Below are positions 34,930-44,780 of a stretch of DNA of 64,000 bases, in pieces; position 1 is the first letter of the stretch; every line of letters begins with the position of its first letter. Position numbers and translations under genes: made by a program. The DNA is from Prevotellaceae bacterium UBA1743. GTDB lineage: Bacteria; Bacteroidota; Bacteroidia; Bacteroidales; Bacteroidaceae. Location of the stretch: the NCBI GenBank assembly GCA_002314945.1, contig DCHV01000080.1:10822-74821 (forward strand). The letters are read 5' to 3'. The notes beneath the pieces were generated by a model. That model had not been told where the DNA came from and ran no database searches. It saw nothing but the letters and a program-made list of their open reading frames with translations.

Positions 34930-36045
34930 TTACGATTCTTCAGCTCCAAATTCCATAAGATAAGCCTTGATAAATCCATCAATCTTTCCATCCATCACGC
35001 CACCCACGTCACTCGTCTGATAATTAGTACGATGATCCTTTACACGACGATCATCGAATACATAACTGCGTATCTGGCTTCCCCACTCTATCTTCTTCTT
35101 GCCTGCCTCAATCTTTGCCTGTGCTGCCTTCTTCTTCTGCAAAGCACGGTCATACAGTTGGCTCTTGAGCAGACGCATAGCATTTTCCCTATTCTCCAAC
35201 TGCTTGCGACTCTCGGTATTCTCAACAAGAATTTCCTCTTCCTCCCCCGTATCAGGATCCTGGTACATATAACGGAGGCGAACACCAGTCTCCACCTTGT
35301 TGACATTCTGTCCTCCTGCGCCACCACTACGGAACAAGTCCCAGGAAACACGAGCAGGATCGACATACACCTCGATGGTATCGTCCACCAATGGCGTGAC
35401 AAAGACACTGGCAAAACTGGTCATTCGCTTGCCTTGAGCATTATAAGGAGACACACGCACCAAACGATGCACACCATTCTCGCTCTTCAGATAACCGTAT
35501 GCAAACTCACCTTCCAATTCCATCGTCACTGTCTTGATTCCAGCCTCGTCACCATCCTGGAGATTGCTTATGGTACACTTGTATCCATTAGACTCAGCCC
35601 AACGCATATACATACGCATGAGCATCTGAGCCCAGTCCTGACTTTCAGTACCTCCCGCACCAGAATTAATCTTTAGGACTGCATCCATGGAATCTTCCTC
35701 TTGACGCAACATATTCTTCAATTCCAGATCTTCAATAGACGAGAGACAATGGGCATAGAGTTCATCTACTTCGGCCTCTGTAACAAGTTCTTCCTTGTAG
35801 AATTCAAAGGCTGTATCCAATTCCTCGGTCTGAGTCTTCACCTCATCATATCCTTTGATCCATTTCTCGAGCCCTTTCACCAGTTTCATCTGTTCTTCTG
35901 CCACTTTCTGATCGTTCCAGAATTCAGGGGCTTGCGTGCGCAATTGTTCCTCCTCAAACTGGATTCTCTTTCCATCAATATCCAGATAATGATTGAGCTG
36001 TTCTACACGATCCTTTATTTCCTTGAGCTGTTCTATCGTTATCAT
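34930..36045 (-). CDS. prfB: Peptide chain release factor 2
   Basis: A 371-residue class I release factor for UGA and UAA. The GGQ tripeptide that triggers hydrolysis is at 244-246 (SGGAGGQNVNK). The stop-codon recognition tripeptide is SPY (199-201) instead of the SPF of E. coli RF2. The frame is continuous through the region (NHYLDIDGK) where many bacteria have a programmed +1 frameshift with in-frame UGA, so autoregulation by that mechanism is absent. Its ATG overlaps the acyl-CoA synthetase stop by 4 bases. Confidence 0.95.
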   Translation of the reverse strand: MITIEQLKEIKDRVEQLNHYLDIDGKRIQFEEEQLRTQAPEFWNDQKVAEEQMKLVKGLEKWIKGYDEVKTQTEELDTAFEFYKEELVTEAEVDELYAHCLSSIEDLELKNMLRQEEDSMDAVLKINSGAGGTESQDWAQMLMRMYMRWAESNGYKCTISNLQDGDEAGIKTVTMELEGEFAYGYLKSENGVHRLVRVSPYNAQGKRMTSFASVFVTPLVDDTIEVYVDPARVSWDLFRSGGAGGQNVNKVETGVRLRYMYQDPDTGEEEEILVENTESRKQLENRENAMRLLKSQLYDRALQKKKAAQAKIEAGKKKIEWGSQIRSYVFDDRRVKDHRTNYQTSDVGGVMDGKIDGFIKAYLMEFGAEES

Positions 36046-37850
36046 TCTTCGTACATCTTTTCTATTTGGGTGGCATAATTCTCGTTCAGTACGGAACGTT
36101 TCACTTTTAACGTATTGGTCAGTTCTCCACGTTCCATACTGAAAGGCTCAGGAAGCAAGGTGATGCACTTCACCTGCTCATAGTGTGCAAACTCCTGTTG
36201 CAAAGTATCTATGCGATATTTGACAAACTTGACCACATCTGGATGCTGGCACAACTCGGTTCTATTTGCAAAATCTATATTGTGCTGACGCGCAAATTCC
36301 TCGAGTAGCTTGTATTCGGGAATGATCAATGCAGAGACAAACTTACGTTGGTCTGCAATGATGACAATCTGGTCAATGTACCTGTCCACCACCAATTTAC
36401 TCTCCAACATCTGTGGAGCAATATATTTCCCGTTGCTGGTCTTGAACAACTCCTTGATACGGTCTGTCAGGAAAAGTTCGCCATCCTTGAAATAGCCTGC
36501 ATCCCCCGTATGGAACCAACCATCACTGTCAATGGAAAGGGCAGTCACCTCAGCTTTTCGGTAATAGCCCTTGGTAATGGTGTCTCCCTTGAGAAGAACC
36601 TCGTTGTTTTCTCCTATTTTTACTTGAACTCCATTTAGAAGACGTCCTACAGAACCAAGGGATATTTTCTGGTTCCAACGGTCACAGGATACCGTTGCCG
36701 TGCTCTCGGTAAGTCCATAACCAACCACCATCATGATACCAGCAGCATGAATAAACTCTTCTACCACGGGTGGAATAGCTGCACCTGCTGTAGGAAAGAA
36801 ATTATGACGTTCAAGTCCTAAATTCTTCAGAAGAAGTGCGATGACCGTCTTCTCATAGAACTTGTACTGCATTTTGAGAGACAAAGGAGGAGTCAACCCC
36901 TTCATCTTGTATTCCACATTGTAGGCTTTTCCCACACGAAGCGCATCCTGCAAAAGTTTACGTTGAATGGGGGAACTGGACATTATCTTCTCTTGCACTC
37001 CTGAATACACTTTCTCCCAAAAACGCGGAACAGCACACATGCATGAGGGATGCACTTCCTGCATACTACGCAACACATCCACTGGATTTCGGTTGACGGC
37101 CAATGTACACCCTTCCGTCAAACAAAGATAAGCCCATCCCCTCTCAAAGACATGAGTGAATGGCAAGAAGTTTAAGACTACGTCACGGTCACTCAGAGGA
37201 ATCGCGCCCTGATGTCCTCTCATAGCCCCCGCATACATCCGATGTGTAAGCATCACTCCCTTGCTAAGTCCTGTCGTACCGCTCGTATAAAGTATATTGG
37301 CCAAATCATCTTGGTCAAGTTCCCGAGTACGGATATCCACTTCTTGTTGATGCGAATACGAAGCGCCCAACGCGAGAAATTCATCGTAATAGATACTCAC
37401 CTTATCTTGAGCATCTTTCTTCACCTTAGAATCAAAAATGATGAGTTTACTCATCTGCGGGCTGATGTGCAACACACGGTAAGCTATGTCGTATTGATAT
37501 TGCTCACCCACAAAAATGTAGCGGATGTTGGCATCGCTCACCATATATTTTACTTGCATCTCACTGCTCGTTGCGTAGAAAGGAATCGTAACAGCTCGGA
37601 TACCATACGCACCAAAATCGGTGTACATACATTCCGGCATATTCTGAGAGAAAACACCTATATTCTCCTGGATTCCCACACCAAGTTCCAGCAGCGCATT
37701 GCTCACCATGCGCACTCGATCGGAAAACGTATTCCAAGATATTTCCTTCCAACGACCTTCATTGTCATCCCGATAAAGCATAGCAGCTCGATCACCATAG
37801 ACCTTGGCTTGACTATGTATCAAAGTGGAATACGGAGTTGTGTTCAGCAT
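36042..37850 (-). CDS. Long-chain fatty acid-CoA ligase (AMP-forming)
   Basis: A 602-residue adenylate-forming enzyme. Motifs in order are YTSGTTGLSKGV (P-loop), GYGLTEST, GWFHTGD, and DRIKELFKTSNGKYIAP with the hinge and C-terminal Lys region. It should activate exogenous or recycled fatty acids to acyl-CoA. The Met at 37850 is used: the stretch upstream of it is promoter DNA with consensus elements. It is first in acyl-CoA synthetase-prfB-small protein-CYTH. Confidence 0.9.
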   Translation of the reverse strand: MLNTTPYSTLIHSQAKVYGDRAAMLYRDDNEGRWKEISWNTFSDRVRMVSNALLELGVGIQENIGVFSQNMPECMYTDFGAYGIRAVTIPFYATSSEMQVKYMVSDANIRYIFVGEQYQYDIAYRVLHISPQMSKLIIFDSKVKKDAQDKVSIYYDEFLALGASYSHQQEVDIRTRELDQDDLANILYTSGTTGLSKGVMLTHRMYAGAMRGHQGAIPLSDRDVVLNFLPFTHVFERGWAYLCLTEGCTLAVNRNPVDVLRSMQEVHPSCMCAVPRFWEKVYSGVQEKIMSSSPIQRKLLQDALRVGKAYNVEYKMKGLTPPLSLKMQYKFYEKTVIALLLKNLGLERHNFFPTAGAAIPPVVEEFIHAAGIMMVVGYGLTESTATVSCDRWNQKISLGSVGRLLNGVQVKIGENNEVLLKGDTITKGYYRKAEVTALSIDSDGWFHTGDAGYFKDGELFLTDRIKELFKTSNGKYIAPQMLESKLVVDRYIDQIVIIADQRKFVSALIIPEYKLLEEFARQHNIDFANRTELCQHPDVVKFVKYRIDTLQQEFAHYEQVKCITLLPEPFSMERGELTNTLKVKRSVLNENYATQIEKMYEE

Positions 37851-37872
37851 TGTGTTGTTACTTTTATTTGTA

Positions 37873-37904
37873 CAAAGATACCACAACTTGCGATAAATGC
37901 CAAA
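37873..37904 (-). promoter_or_regulatory. Promoter of the acyl-CoA synthetase-prfB operon
   Basis: Minus strand TTTG (37904-37901), a 20 bp spacer and TATCTTTG (37880-37873). The start would be near 37866, only about 16 bases before the ATG. Confidence 0.75.
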
Positions 37905-37908
37905 TATA

Positions 37909-37940
37909 TTTGTTTTTTTATATTTTTGGAGATAACTTTG
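37909..37940 (+). promoter_or_regulatory. Promoter of the M20 deacylase gene
   Basis: TTTG (37909-37912), a 20 bp spacer and TAACTTTG (37933-37940). It is divergent from the promoter at 37873-37904; the two -33 elements sit 4 bases apart within the palindrome CAAATATATTTG. Confidence 0.75.
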
Positions 37941-37962
37941 TGCTTCAAAACTCACGAAAAGG

Positions 37963-39027
37963 ATGAAGAATGACACGTTGAAAAGTCAAGCTATCGAATT
38001 GCTTACACAATTAGTGGAAACTCCCAGGATAAGCAGACAGGAGAAGGAAGCCTCCGATTTACTCTATCAGTTTATGACCATGGAATGCCATCTCGAAGTG
38101 TCAAGGGATGGATGCAATCTATGGACCATCGCACCTAATTATGACAAGAAGAAACCCACTCTATTACTGAACGCTCACATAGACACGGTAAAACCAGTAT
38201 CAACATGGCAACGAGATCCGTTCCATGCCACGACAGAAAATGGTCGCCTATACGGATTAGGCACCAACGATGACGGAGCAAGTCTGGTAAGCCTACTGCA
38301 GGCATTCCGCATTCTCTCGACACGCCCTCAGCCTTACAATCTGATTTTTCTTGCTTCAGCAGAGGAGGAAGTAAGTGGGAAACAAGGCATCGAGCACGTC
38401 TTGCCTCTCCTCCCACCCATTCATGTGGCCTTGGTAGGAGAACCTACCAACATGCAACCTGCCATTGCCGAAAAAGGACTAATGGTATTGGATGTAACAT
38501 CTCATGGAAAATCTGGGCACGCAGCACGCAATGAGGGAGATAATGCCATCTATCATGCACTGGATGATATAGCTTGGTTCCGAACATTTCAGTGGCCTCA
38601 GGTGTCACCTATGCTGGGAACTGTAAAGATGACCGTCACCATTATCAACGCAGGAACACAACACAATGTGATACCTGCCGAATGCACTTTTACGGTAGAT
38701 ATTCGGAGTAATGAATACTACTCGAACCAGGACCTGTATGAAGAAATATGCAAGCATATCCAAGGAACTTGCACAGCTCGATCATTCAAACTCAATTCCT
38801 CGCGCATAGAACTATCACACCCTCTCGTGCAAAAAACACTTTCAATGGGGAAAAAACCATTCGGTTCACCCACATTAAGCGATCAAGCTCTCCTCCCGTG
38901 CCCAAGTATTAAGATGGGGCCTGGAGAAAGTTGTCGCAGTCACACTGCTGATGAATACATTGAACTGGAAGAAATCTATCAAGCTATTGATCTCTATGTA
39001 GAAATCCTCGATGGTTTAATTTTGTAA
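37963..39027 (+). CDS. M20 metallodeacylase (ArgE/DapE-like)
   Basis: A 354-residue zinc amidohydrolase. Metal and catalytic residues are H72 and D74 (NAHIDTV), the Asp in GTNDDGAS (about 103-104) and E134-E135 (SAEEEVSG). The family removes acyl groups from N-acetyl- or N-succinyl-ornithine, or from succinyl-diaminopimelate. Bacteroidetes use succinylated ornithine in arginine synthesis, which fits, but no arg or dap gene is adjacent to settle the substrate. Single gene with its own promoter; its stop is 3 bases from the convergent EnvC-like gene. Confidence 0.85.
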   Translation: MKNDTLKSQAIELLTQLVETPRISRQEKEASDLLYQFMTMECHLEVSRDGCNLWTIAPNYDKKKPTLLLNAHIDTVKPVSTWQRDPFHATTENGRLYGLGTNDDGASLVSLLQAFRILSTRPQPYNLIFLASAEEEVSGKQGIEHVLPLLPPIHVALVGEPTNMQPAIAEKGLMVLDVTSHGKSGHAARNEGDNAIYHALDDIAWFRTFQWPQVSPMLGTVKMTVTIINAGTQHNVIPAECTFTVDIRSNEYYSNQDLYEEICKHIQGTCTARSFKLNSSRIELSHPLVQKTLSMGKKPFGSPTLSDQALLPCPSIKMGPGESCRSHTADEYIELEEIYQAIDLYVEILDGLIL

Positions 39028-39029
39028 TC

Positions 39030-40340
39030 TCATCGCGCTATCCACGACTCGGGATTCAGTTTACTCGTTTCCTTGCGTAACTGGAAATGCAACACATATT
39101 CTCCTTCGCTATTCTGTGCAACCGTCCCTAACAAGTCTTTTGCATTCACATGTTGCCCTTTCGTCACGATAACAGAAGACAAATTGCAATACACCGAAAT
39201 GTAACTTCCGTGACGCACTAACACATTCTTGGTACCACCAAACTGGAACACGGCAGTCACTTGTCCTCCAAATACGCTTCTTGCTCTTGCTCCTGCCTGC
39301 CCCACATAATCAGTCCCCTTGCTATCAAGTTGCACATTCTTCAAACCAGGTACATTATAACGGCCAAAATGATGCCCTAACATATACCGCCCTGTAATGG
39401 GAACTGGCAATCTACCTTTATTCTGAGCAAACGAGCCACTCAACTGACGATCCTCAGCCGTAAGCCACGAACCGCTTCGAGGCGTAGCTTCTTCTTTGGT
39501 CGCATTGTCGGATTCCTGATTCTTTGGGCTATCAGATTGCGTCCCCTGTTGTTTCTGTTTGTTTGGTTGTTCAACCTTCTTTTCCTGTTTTACTTTAGCG
39601 CGTTCTATTTCCTGTGCTATCAAATCATCAATTTTCCGATCCAATGCATTAAGTTGCTTCTGCTGATTTTTCACCTGAGCAGCCAATCCTGTTTCCTTCT
39701 TTTTCAGCCCGTCCACCTTCTTCTTGGTAGAAAGTTGTTGTTCACTCAATGCCTTACGTTCCGAAATGGTTTCCTGCAACAAATTGTTCATGTGGCTTTT
39801 CGAGGTAAGTAACTTATTCTGAGAATCGAGCAACTGATTATGTTTCTTACGTACCTTTTTCCCTAAATTGTGTTCAAAATTGACATACTCTTTGGCATAA
39901 CGTGCCCTTCGAGTCATTTGAGTCAGAGTGCGTGCAGAAAAAACAAAAAGTAATGCGCTTGTTCGTTGACGATATGAAGCTGCATATCTAATAGCATTCT
40001 TGAGTTTAGCTTTTTCTTTGTCCAATTCCCTGCTCACCTTCCGAATATCTGATTTCATCACTACTATCTGCGAATCCAGACAATCTATATCTGTTTCCAT
40101 CGTGCGAATCTTCTTTACACGATTTTCCAATTTTTTCCCGATGAAATTCAGATCACGTTGGCCAGACTGAACTTGTTTTTTTGTCTTCTTCAGTTCCTTC
40201 TGAGACTTGTCCAAAGTCTTCTGCAATTCGGTCTTCTCTTTTTGTAAAGCACGAACCTTCTTGCTATGTTGAGCCTGTATTGTGGTTGATAACAAGCAAC
40301 ACCAAGCGAGTACGAATATGTATCTAATTCTGCCCTTCAC
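39030..40340 (-). CDS. EnvC-like murein hydrolase activator
   Basis: A 436-residue secreted protein: a signal peptide (LLSTTIQA-QH), two long coiled coils (about 25-110 and 150-245), a charged Gln/Lys linker (about 250-290) and a C-terminal LytM/M23 domain. In active enzymes the metal site begins HxGxD; here the aligned stretch reads DSKGTDYVG, lacking that His, while the late LHFQLRKE remains. This is the pattern of non-catalytic activators such as EnvC, which switch on amidases at the septum. It starts 1 base after the DUF4292 stop. Confidence 0.88.
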   Translation of the reverse strand: MKGRIRYIFVLAWCCLLSTTIQAQHSKKVRALQKEKTELQKTLDKSQKELKKTKKQVQSGQRDLNFIGKKLENRVKKIRTMETDIDCLDSQIVVMKSDIRKVSRELDKEKAKLKNAIRYAASYRQRTSALLFVFSARTLTQMTRRARYAKEYVNFEHNLGKKVRKKHNQLLDSQNKLLTSKSHMNNLLQETISERKALSEQQLSTKKKVDGLKKKETGLAAQVKNQQKQLNALDRKIDDLIAQEIERAKVKQEKKVEQPNKQKQQGTQSDSPKNQESDNATKEEATPRSGSWLTAEDRQLSGSFAQNKGRLPVPITGRYMLGHHFGRYNVPGLKNVQLDSKGTDYVGQAGARARSVFGGQVTAVFQFGGTKNVLVRHGSYISVYCNLSSVIVTKGQHVNAKDLLGTVAQNSEGEYVLHFQLRKETSKLNPESWIAR

Positions 40341-40341
40341 C

Positions 40342-41202
40342 TCAATTTGCCAATTTTGTCAGACTCTTCAGAATTGTCTCCAATGGAATCTGTGTATATT
40401 TGTCCGATACTTCTGTACGTGTTTCCCAGTTCTCATTTGCCTTCATACCACTCAATTGCATCGTAACCTGTACAGGCGTTTTCCCTGTATTCAGGGAAAT
40501 CTGCATTTGATCAGGGAACTGCTGTTCCCCCATTTGAGCATAGTTTTGGTATTGCCAATTCATTGACAAGCGTTCGGTACCTGAAATCCGTCCGCGCAAA
40601 GTAGTTTGTTGCAGAAGACCATCTACGGCATCAGCTATGAAGGTGAGCGCTATCACCTTAGAATCCTCATTTACAAGTTCTATGCCATCTGCCAGTGAAC
40701 GCTTCTGAAAATCCTTTTCACGAGGAAGTCCTCCCTTGTCGCCAAACAGGAACAGCTCATTCCAAAACAGCGATTGGAAGGTATTGAAATCCACTCCAAC
40801 CTGTTTCAGGAAAGGCACATCGGAATAGTTAACACGCACATACTGGTGATTCAGTCGGTCGATTAGCATAAGATAGTCGGGAGTCAGTTCCAATCGTCCA
40901 GCCTCGAACATCCCCAAGGCCACGAAAGACAATTGTATCACCTCATCGCGTTTCATTTTCAATGATCCGCCCACCGTCACAGCCTTTCCTCCCATTACCA
41001 AGTCAACGTTAGTCTTGGCCGTCACTGCCTTTTCCTTCAATCGTTTACTATTCAGTACCGTAACAATTTCTTTTGCCAGAGGTTGATTGCCTGAAACCGA
41101 TTCCGTAGTTATCATTCCCTGTTCAGATGCCACTCTGCGAGTGGTATGACAAGCTGTCATGAGTATGAGTAGTGCACAGAGACTTGCAATGTATTTTTTC
41201 AT
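40342..41202 (-). CDS. DUF4292 lipoprotein
   Basis: A 286-residue lipoprotein, lipobox LMTAC (C18), followed by a beta-rich domain with VDLVMGGKAVTVGGSLKM and VIQLSFVALGMFEAGRLEL. I assign it to DUF4292, a Bacteroidetes family whose fold is thought to resemble LolA/LolB-type lipoprotein carriers; that function is unproven. It lies between a TPR protein (ATGA overlap) and the EnvC-like gene, an order I recall from other Bacteroidales, so an envelope assembly role is likely. Confidence 0.78.
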   Translation of the reverse strand: MKKYIASLCALLILMTACHTTRRVASEQGMITTESVSGNQPLAKEIVTVLNSKRLKEKAVTAKTNVDLVMGGKAVTVGGSLKMKRDEVIQLSFVALGMFEAGRLELTPDYLMLIDRLNHQYVRVNYSDVPFLKQVGVDFNTFQSLFWNELFLFGDKGGLPREKDFQKRSLADGIELVNEDSKVIALTFIADAVDGLLQQTTLRGRISGTERLSMNWQYQNYAQMGEQQFPDQMQISLNTGKTPVQVTMQLSGMKANENWETRTEVSDKYTQIPLETILKSLTKLAN

Positions 41203-42923
41203 TTTTCTATATACTTTTTCTTTTTTGATTTCTTGAGAAGCAAACTACTCCCCGTACCATCCTTGCGTCGCACGGCCAATTGCCACAGGCGCACAGCTTG
41301 AGTTTTATCGCCACACAGATAATGAATATCTGCCGCATGTTCCAACAAGACAGCGTTTATCATCGAGTCAGTCAACAACTCATCATCTGTCGCCTCGGGT
41401 GACACCACACGATCGATATATAGACGCGCTTCTGTGTATTCCTCTTTTATAAAGAGGATCCAAGCATACGTATCCAGATAGGTTTTGTTATCAGGCTCAG
41501 CCTTGATTGTACGATAACTCATCTCCTCTGCCTTGTCCAAATCGCGTTTCTCAAGACTCAAGTAATAGGCATAGTTGTTCATGCAGGAAATGTTGTTGTC
41601 ATAATATACCAAAGCGGAATCATACGCTGCATAGGCATTTTCTTTCTGTTCTTGCAAATTATATAGGTCTCCCACAGCCGCATACATATCCGAAACCAAT
41701 CTCGGATCGGCCTCGTCTGTCTTACTTCGTAGCCCCACCAGGAACACTTCCATTGCCTCATCTGTACGTTCTTGCTGATGCAGAGCCAGACCTAAGTAAT
41801 ATGAATAGCCCAATTCCTCCGGATAACAATTCACTCCTCTGCGACACACATTCTCCATTCCCACCACATCATTCCTTTGAGCATGATAGCGCATCAAATA
41901 AGCCAAAGCCGTTTCGTTGTTGGGCTCTATTTCCAAGACTTGTTGCATTGAACGCGCCACACTATCTTCAGGTTCACCCACAAAGATCTGATAGGCTGCC
42001 TTCATCGTCCACATTCGCGCGTCCTCCTGAGGCATATCCAACACAAGAGAGAGAGACTGCTCCACTTCCGCACGCAATGTCGTATCACGTTGAGCCTTAC
42101 CAATATAATCACGCATCAATGACAATCGCATATTACTCGACACAGCAGGTTCATACAATAGAGAGTCGCGCAATTGCTTATATTTCTCTTCTTGATTGGT
42201 CTCCCCGAAATATTCCAACAAAGCCAATTGAAGTGTCTCGTTATGGGGATCTTCCTGTTTGACTTCCTCAAATATTGCCAATGCCTTCTCTTCATCACCC
42301 GACTGTATAAAACGTCCTGCAGCCAATAACTTGCACGTTTGGTCATGAGGAAATGACTCGCACAATGACTGCAATTCTGCATCCGCATGTTCCTTCTCTC
42401 CCAAATCCAAATAAAGGGAATATTTTTCCATGCTCAATTGAGTCGATTTTCCTTCTGCCCGTTCTATGCGTTGCAAGGCTTCTATGGCATCTTGAGTACG
42501 TCCGGCACTTTTGTATAAATAGGACAATTGCGCCAACACATCTGTCCGTTTAGGTTGCAGACGTGCCATTCGTTCCAACACAGGTAAAGCAGCCTCAACG
42601 TCTTTTCCATTGAGACAAACCGAGGCTAACGTTTCCAAATACCACGGGTTGCAGGAGTCCAATCGTGCGGCTTCGTACAACATCTCACGTCCCAAACTAT
42701 CCTGCCTCAAGCACAAACGAAGTAGTGCCTCTTGGTAGATTACCTCAGCCGCATCAGGACGTAGCGAACGACAATGTTCATAGAGTTCCAAGGCCGAGGC
42801 AAAATCCCCTTCCAAGCGACTTTTCTCCGCCTCCAGATAAAAATAATCGAATTTCGTATTCTGAGCCCCAAGCCATAGAGGAACAACCATCAGCACAAGA
42901 AATACAAATCCGTTACGATTCAT
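41199..42923 (-). CDS. Secreted TPR-repeat protein
   Basis: A 574-residue protein with a signal peptide (FVFLVLMVVPLWLGA-QN) and TPR repeats along most of its length, for example ASALELYEHCRSLRPDAAEV and TDEAMEVFLVGL. The start is set at 42923 because GGGGAGG lies about 8 bases upstream, an unusually clear ribosome site for this phylum. A second ATG at 42950 overlaps the dut stop as ATGA and would add nine residues ahead of the signal; it cannot be excluded. TPR proteins at this position probably scaffold envelope complexes with the DUF4292 and EnvC-like partners. Confidence 0.83.
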   Translation of the reverse strand: MNRNGFVFLVLMVVPLWLGAQNTKFDYFYLEAEKSRLEGDFASALELYEHCRSLRPDAAEVIYQEALLRLCLRQDSLGREMLYEAARLDSCNPWYLETLASVCLNGKDVEAALPVLERMARLQPKRTDVLAQLSYLYKSAGRTQDAIEALQRIERAEGKSTQLSMEKYSLYLDLGEKEHADAELQSLCESFPHDQTCKLLAAGRFIQSGDEEKALAIFEEVKQEDPHNETLQLALLEYFGETNQEEKYKQLRDSLLYEPAVSSNMRLSLMRDYIGKAQRDTTLRAEVEQSLSLVLDMPQEDARMWTMKAAYQIFVGEPEDSVARSMQQVLEIEPNNETALAYLMRYHAQRNDVVGMENVCRRGVNCYPEELGYSYYLGLALHQQERTDEAMEVFLVGLRSKTDEADPRLVSDMYAAVGDLYNLQEQKENAYAAYDSALVYYDNNISCMNNYAYYLSLEKRDLDKAEEMSYRTIKAEPDNKTYLDTYAWILFIKEEYTEARLYIDRVVSPEATDDELLTDSMINAVLLEHAADIHYLCGDKTQAVRLWQLAVRRKDGTGSSLLLKKSKKKKYIEK

Positions 42924-42946
42924 CGCGTTATCCTCCCCATGCTGTA

Positions 42947-43381
42947 TCATTTCACACCAGAATGGCCGAAACCTCCCTCACCACGTTCCGTTTCATCCAG
43001 CACTTCTACAAGTTCCCATTCAGCTTGTTCATGACGTGCCACCACCATTTGTGCGATGCGTTCCCCATCTTCTATTACGAAATCCTCTTGGGATAGATTG
43101 ACCAAGATGACCCCTATCTCCCCACGATAATCGGCATCTATTGTTCCTGGAGTATTCAGCACCGTCACGCCTTTCTTCAACGCCAAGCCACTACGAGGAC
43201 GTACCTGAGCCTCATATCCCTTGGGAAGAGCAATGCGCAACCCTGTAGGCACTAATGCACGCGCTCCCGGATGCAGTACGACTGGTTCTTCCAGATTAGC
43301 TCTCAAATCCACCCCTGCTGACATCTCGGTCGCATATTGTGGTAGTGCATGATGACTACCGTTAACCACTTGTATCTTCAT
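42947..43381 (-). CDS. dut: dUTP diphosphatase
   Basis: A 144-residue trimeric dUTPase with all five motifs: [38 protein letters not shown] and the C-terminal [10 protein letters not shown]. It converts dUTP to dUMP, keeping uracil out of DNA. The Met at 43381 gives the normal family length; an in-frame start 25 codons upstream lies inside dgt. It follows dgt by 22 bases, placing two enzymes of deoxynucleotide pool control together. Confidence 0.95.
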   Translation of the reverse strand: MKIQVVNGSHHALPQYATEMSAGVDLRANLEEPVVLHPGARALVPTGLRIALPKGYEAQVRPRSGLALKKGVTVLNTPGTIDADYRGEIGVILVNLSQEDFVIEDGERIAQMVVARHEQAEWELVEVLDETERGEGGFGHSGVK

Positions 43382-43403
43382 ATTCAAACTTTTTGTTTCA
43401 ACA

Positions 43404-44780
43404 TTACATATTCGGTACGTGTATGCCATGGATTCTGCGATAGACCTCCAATGCATACACGTCCGTCATTCCTGATATATAATCCAAAACCGCCATGATA
43501 CGATCGTAGAGGTTTTTGGCTCTGACATCGTATTGTGGGCTAACTCTATTGAGTAGTTGTTGTGAATAGGCCTTCTGAGGACTTATCACGGCTCTTATCA
43601 TCAGATCCAAGAGAGAGGTAATCACCCTATAACCAGCTATCTCAATATCTACCACATCCTTACAGGGATAGATACGTTGAAAGGCTACTTCCACACATCG
43701 TTGGAAAGCCCCTCTTGGCCTGTCGGCTATATGCTGAACTAAAGCACCGTTGAAACACCCGCTCAATATTTCATCCTCATGTTCCACGAATACTCTCACA
43801 CATTCCATTTCCAAACAATTGATGACACAACTCCTCAAGTAAACCACCTGTTCGTTGGTATCTTCCAATGTATCCATTCTACGCTCTATCCGCTCCCGCT
43901 GTTCCCCTTCGAAAAAAGCAAGCAAGAGTTCCTTGGTCTCTACCGTAGTCAATATTTTCAGTTTGTGAGCATCCTCGATATCCATTATCTCATAACAGAT
44001 GTCATCGGCAGCCTCCACCAACCACACCAGCGGATGACGCACATAACGAACGCCATCCCCTTCACACGGCAGACGCAGAATGCCAAGTTCCTCGGCTATA
44101 CGTTCGAAGTGTTTCCTCTCACTCTCGAAAAATCCGAACTTGCCCTTCTCTCCTGCCTGATTGGATGAGACAGGATATTTCACAATGCTGGCCAACGTGC
44201 TATAGGTCATCACAAATCCGCCCTCTCTTCGTCCAAGAAAATGGTGAGTGAGTAGGCGGAACGCATTGGCATTGCCTTCGAAATGGATTACATCCTGCCA
44301 TTGTGTTTCAGACAATCCATCACCTGTATCAGGACAAATGTAATCACGTAGGAACTGGCCCTCACCCTCGCTGAAATAAGTTGCAATGGCCTTTTCCCCA
44401 CCATGCCCGAAAGGAGGATTGCCCAAATCATGTGCCAAACAAGCAGCACTCACCACACTGCCCATTTCGGAAAAGTGTGTTCCCTCCAGTTCTGGGTGAC
44501 GTGAACGCAACAGGCGACTCACATCGTTGCCCAAACTACGGCCCACACTGCTCACCTCCAGGCTATGTGTCAACCTGTTGTGCACAAAGATACTTCCAGG
44601 AAGAGGGAATACCTGTGTTTTGTTTTGCAAGCGTCGAAAGGGGGCCGAAAAAATAAGACGGTCATAGTCACGCTGGAATTCCGTTCGGTCTTCCCTGCCA
44701 TTCGACCTGTTTTCCTGCCCTAACCTGCGAGTAGAGAGCAGTCGTGCCCAATCCATTTTCTGCGTGCCTACGTCTTTCAT
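43404..44780 (-). CDS. dgt: dGTPase-like deoxynucleoside triphosphate hydrolase
   Basis: A 458-residue HD-domain enzyme. Metal and phosphate motifs NRLTHSLEV (His of the HD site), [13 protein letters not shown] and the later [12 protein letters not shown] match Dgt. It cleaves dNTPs to the nucleoside and triphosphate. The ATG at 44780 shares a base with the glsB stop (TGATG); a GTG one codon upstream is less likely. It is in the glsA-glsB-dgt-dut set. Confidence 0.93.
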   Translation of the reverse strand: MKDVGTQKMDWARLLSTRRLGQENRSNGREDRTEFQRDYDRLIFSAPFRRLQNKTQVFPLPGSIFVHNRLTHSLEVSSVGRSLGNDVSRLLRSRHPELEGTHFSEMGSVVSAACLAHDLGNPPFGHGGEKAIATYFSEGEGQFLRDYICPDTGDGLSETQWQDVIHFEGNANAFRLLTHHFLGRREGGFVMTYSTLASIVKYPVSSNQAGEKGKFGFFESERKHFERIAEELGILRLPCEGDGVRYVRHPLVWLVEAADDICYEIMDIEDAHKLKILTTVETKELLLAFFEGEQRERIERRMDTLEDTNEQVVYLRSCVINCLEMECVRVFVEHEDEILSGCFNGALVQHIADRPRGAFQRCVEVAFQRIYPCKDVVDIEIAGYRVITSLLDLMIRAVISPQKAYSQQLLNRVSPQYDVRAKNLYDRIMAVLDYISGMTDVYALEVYRRIHGIHVPNM

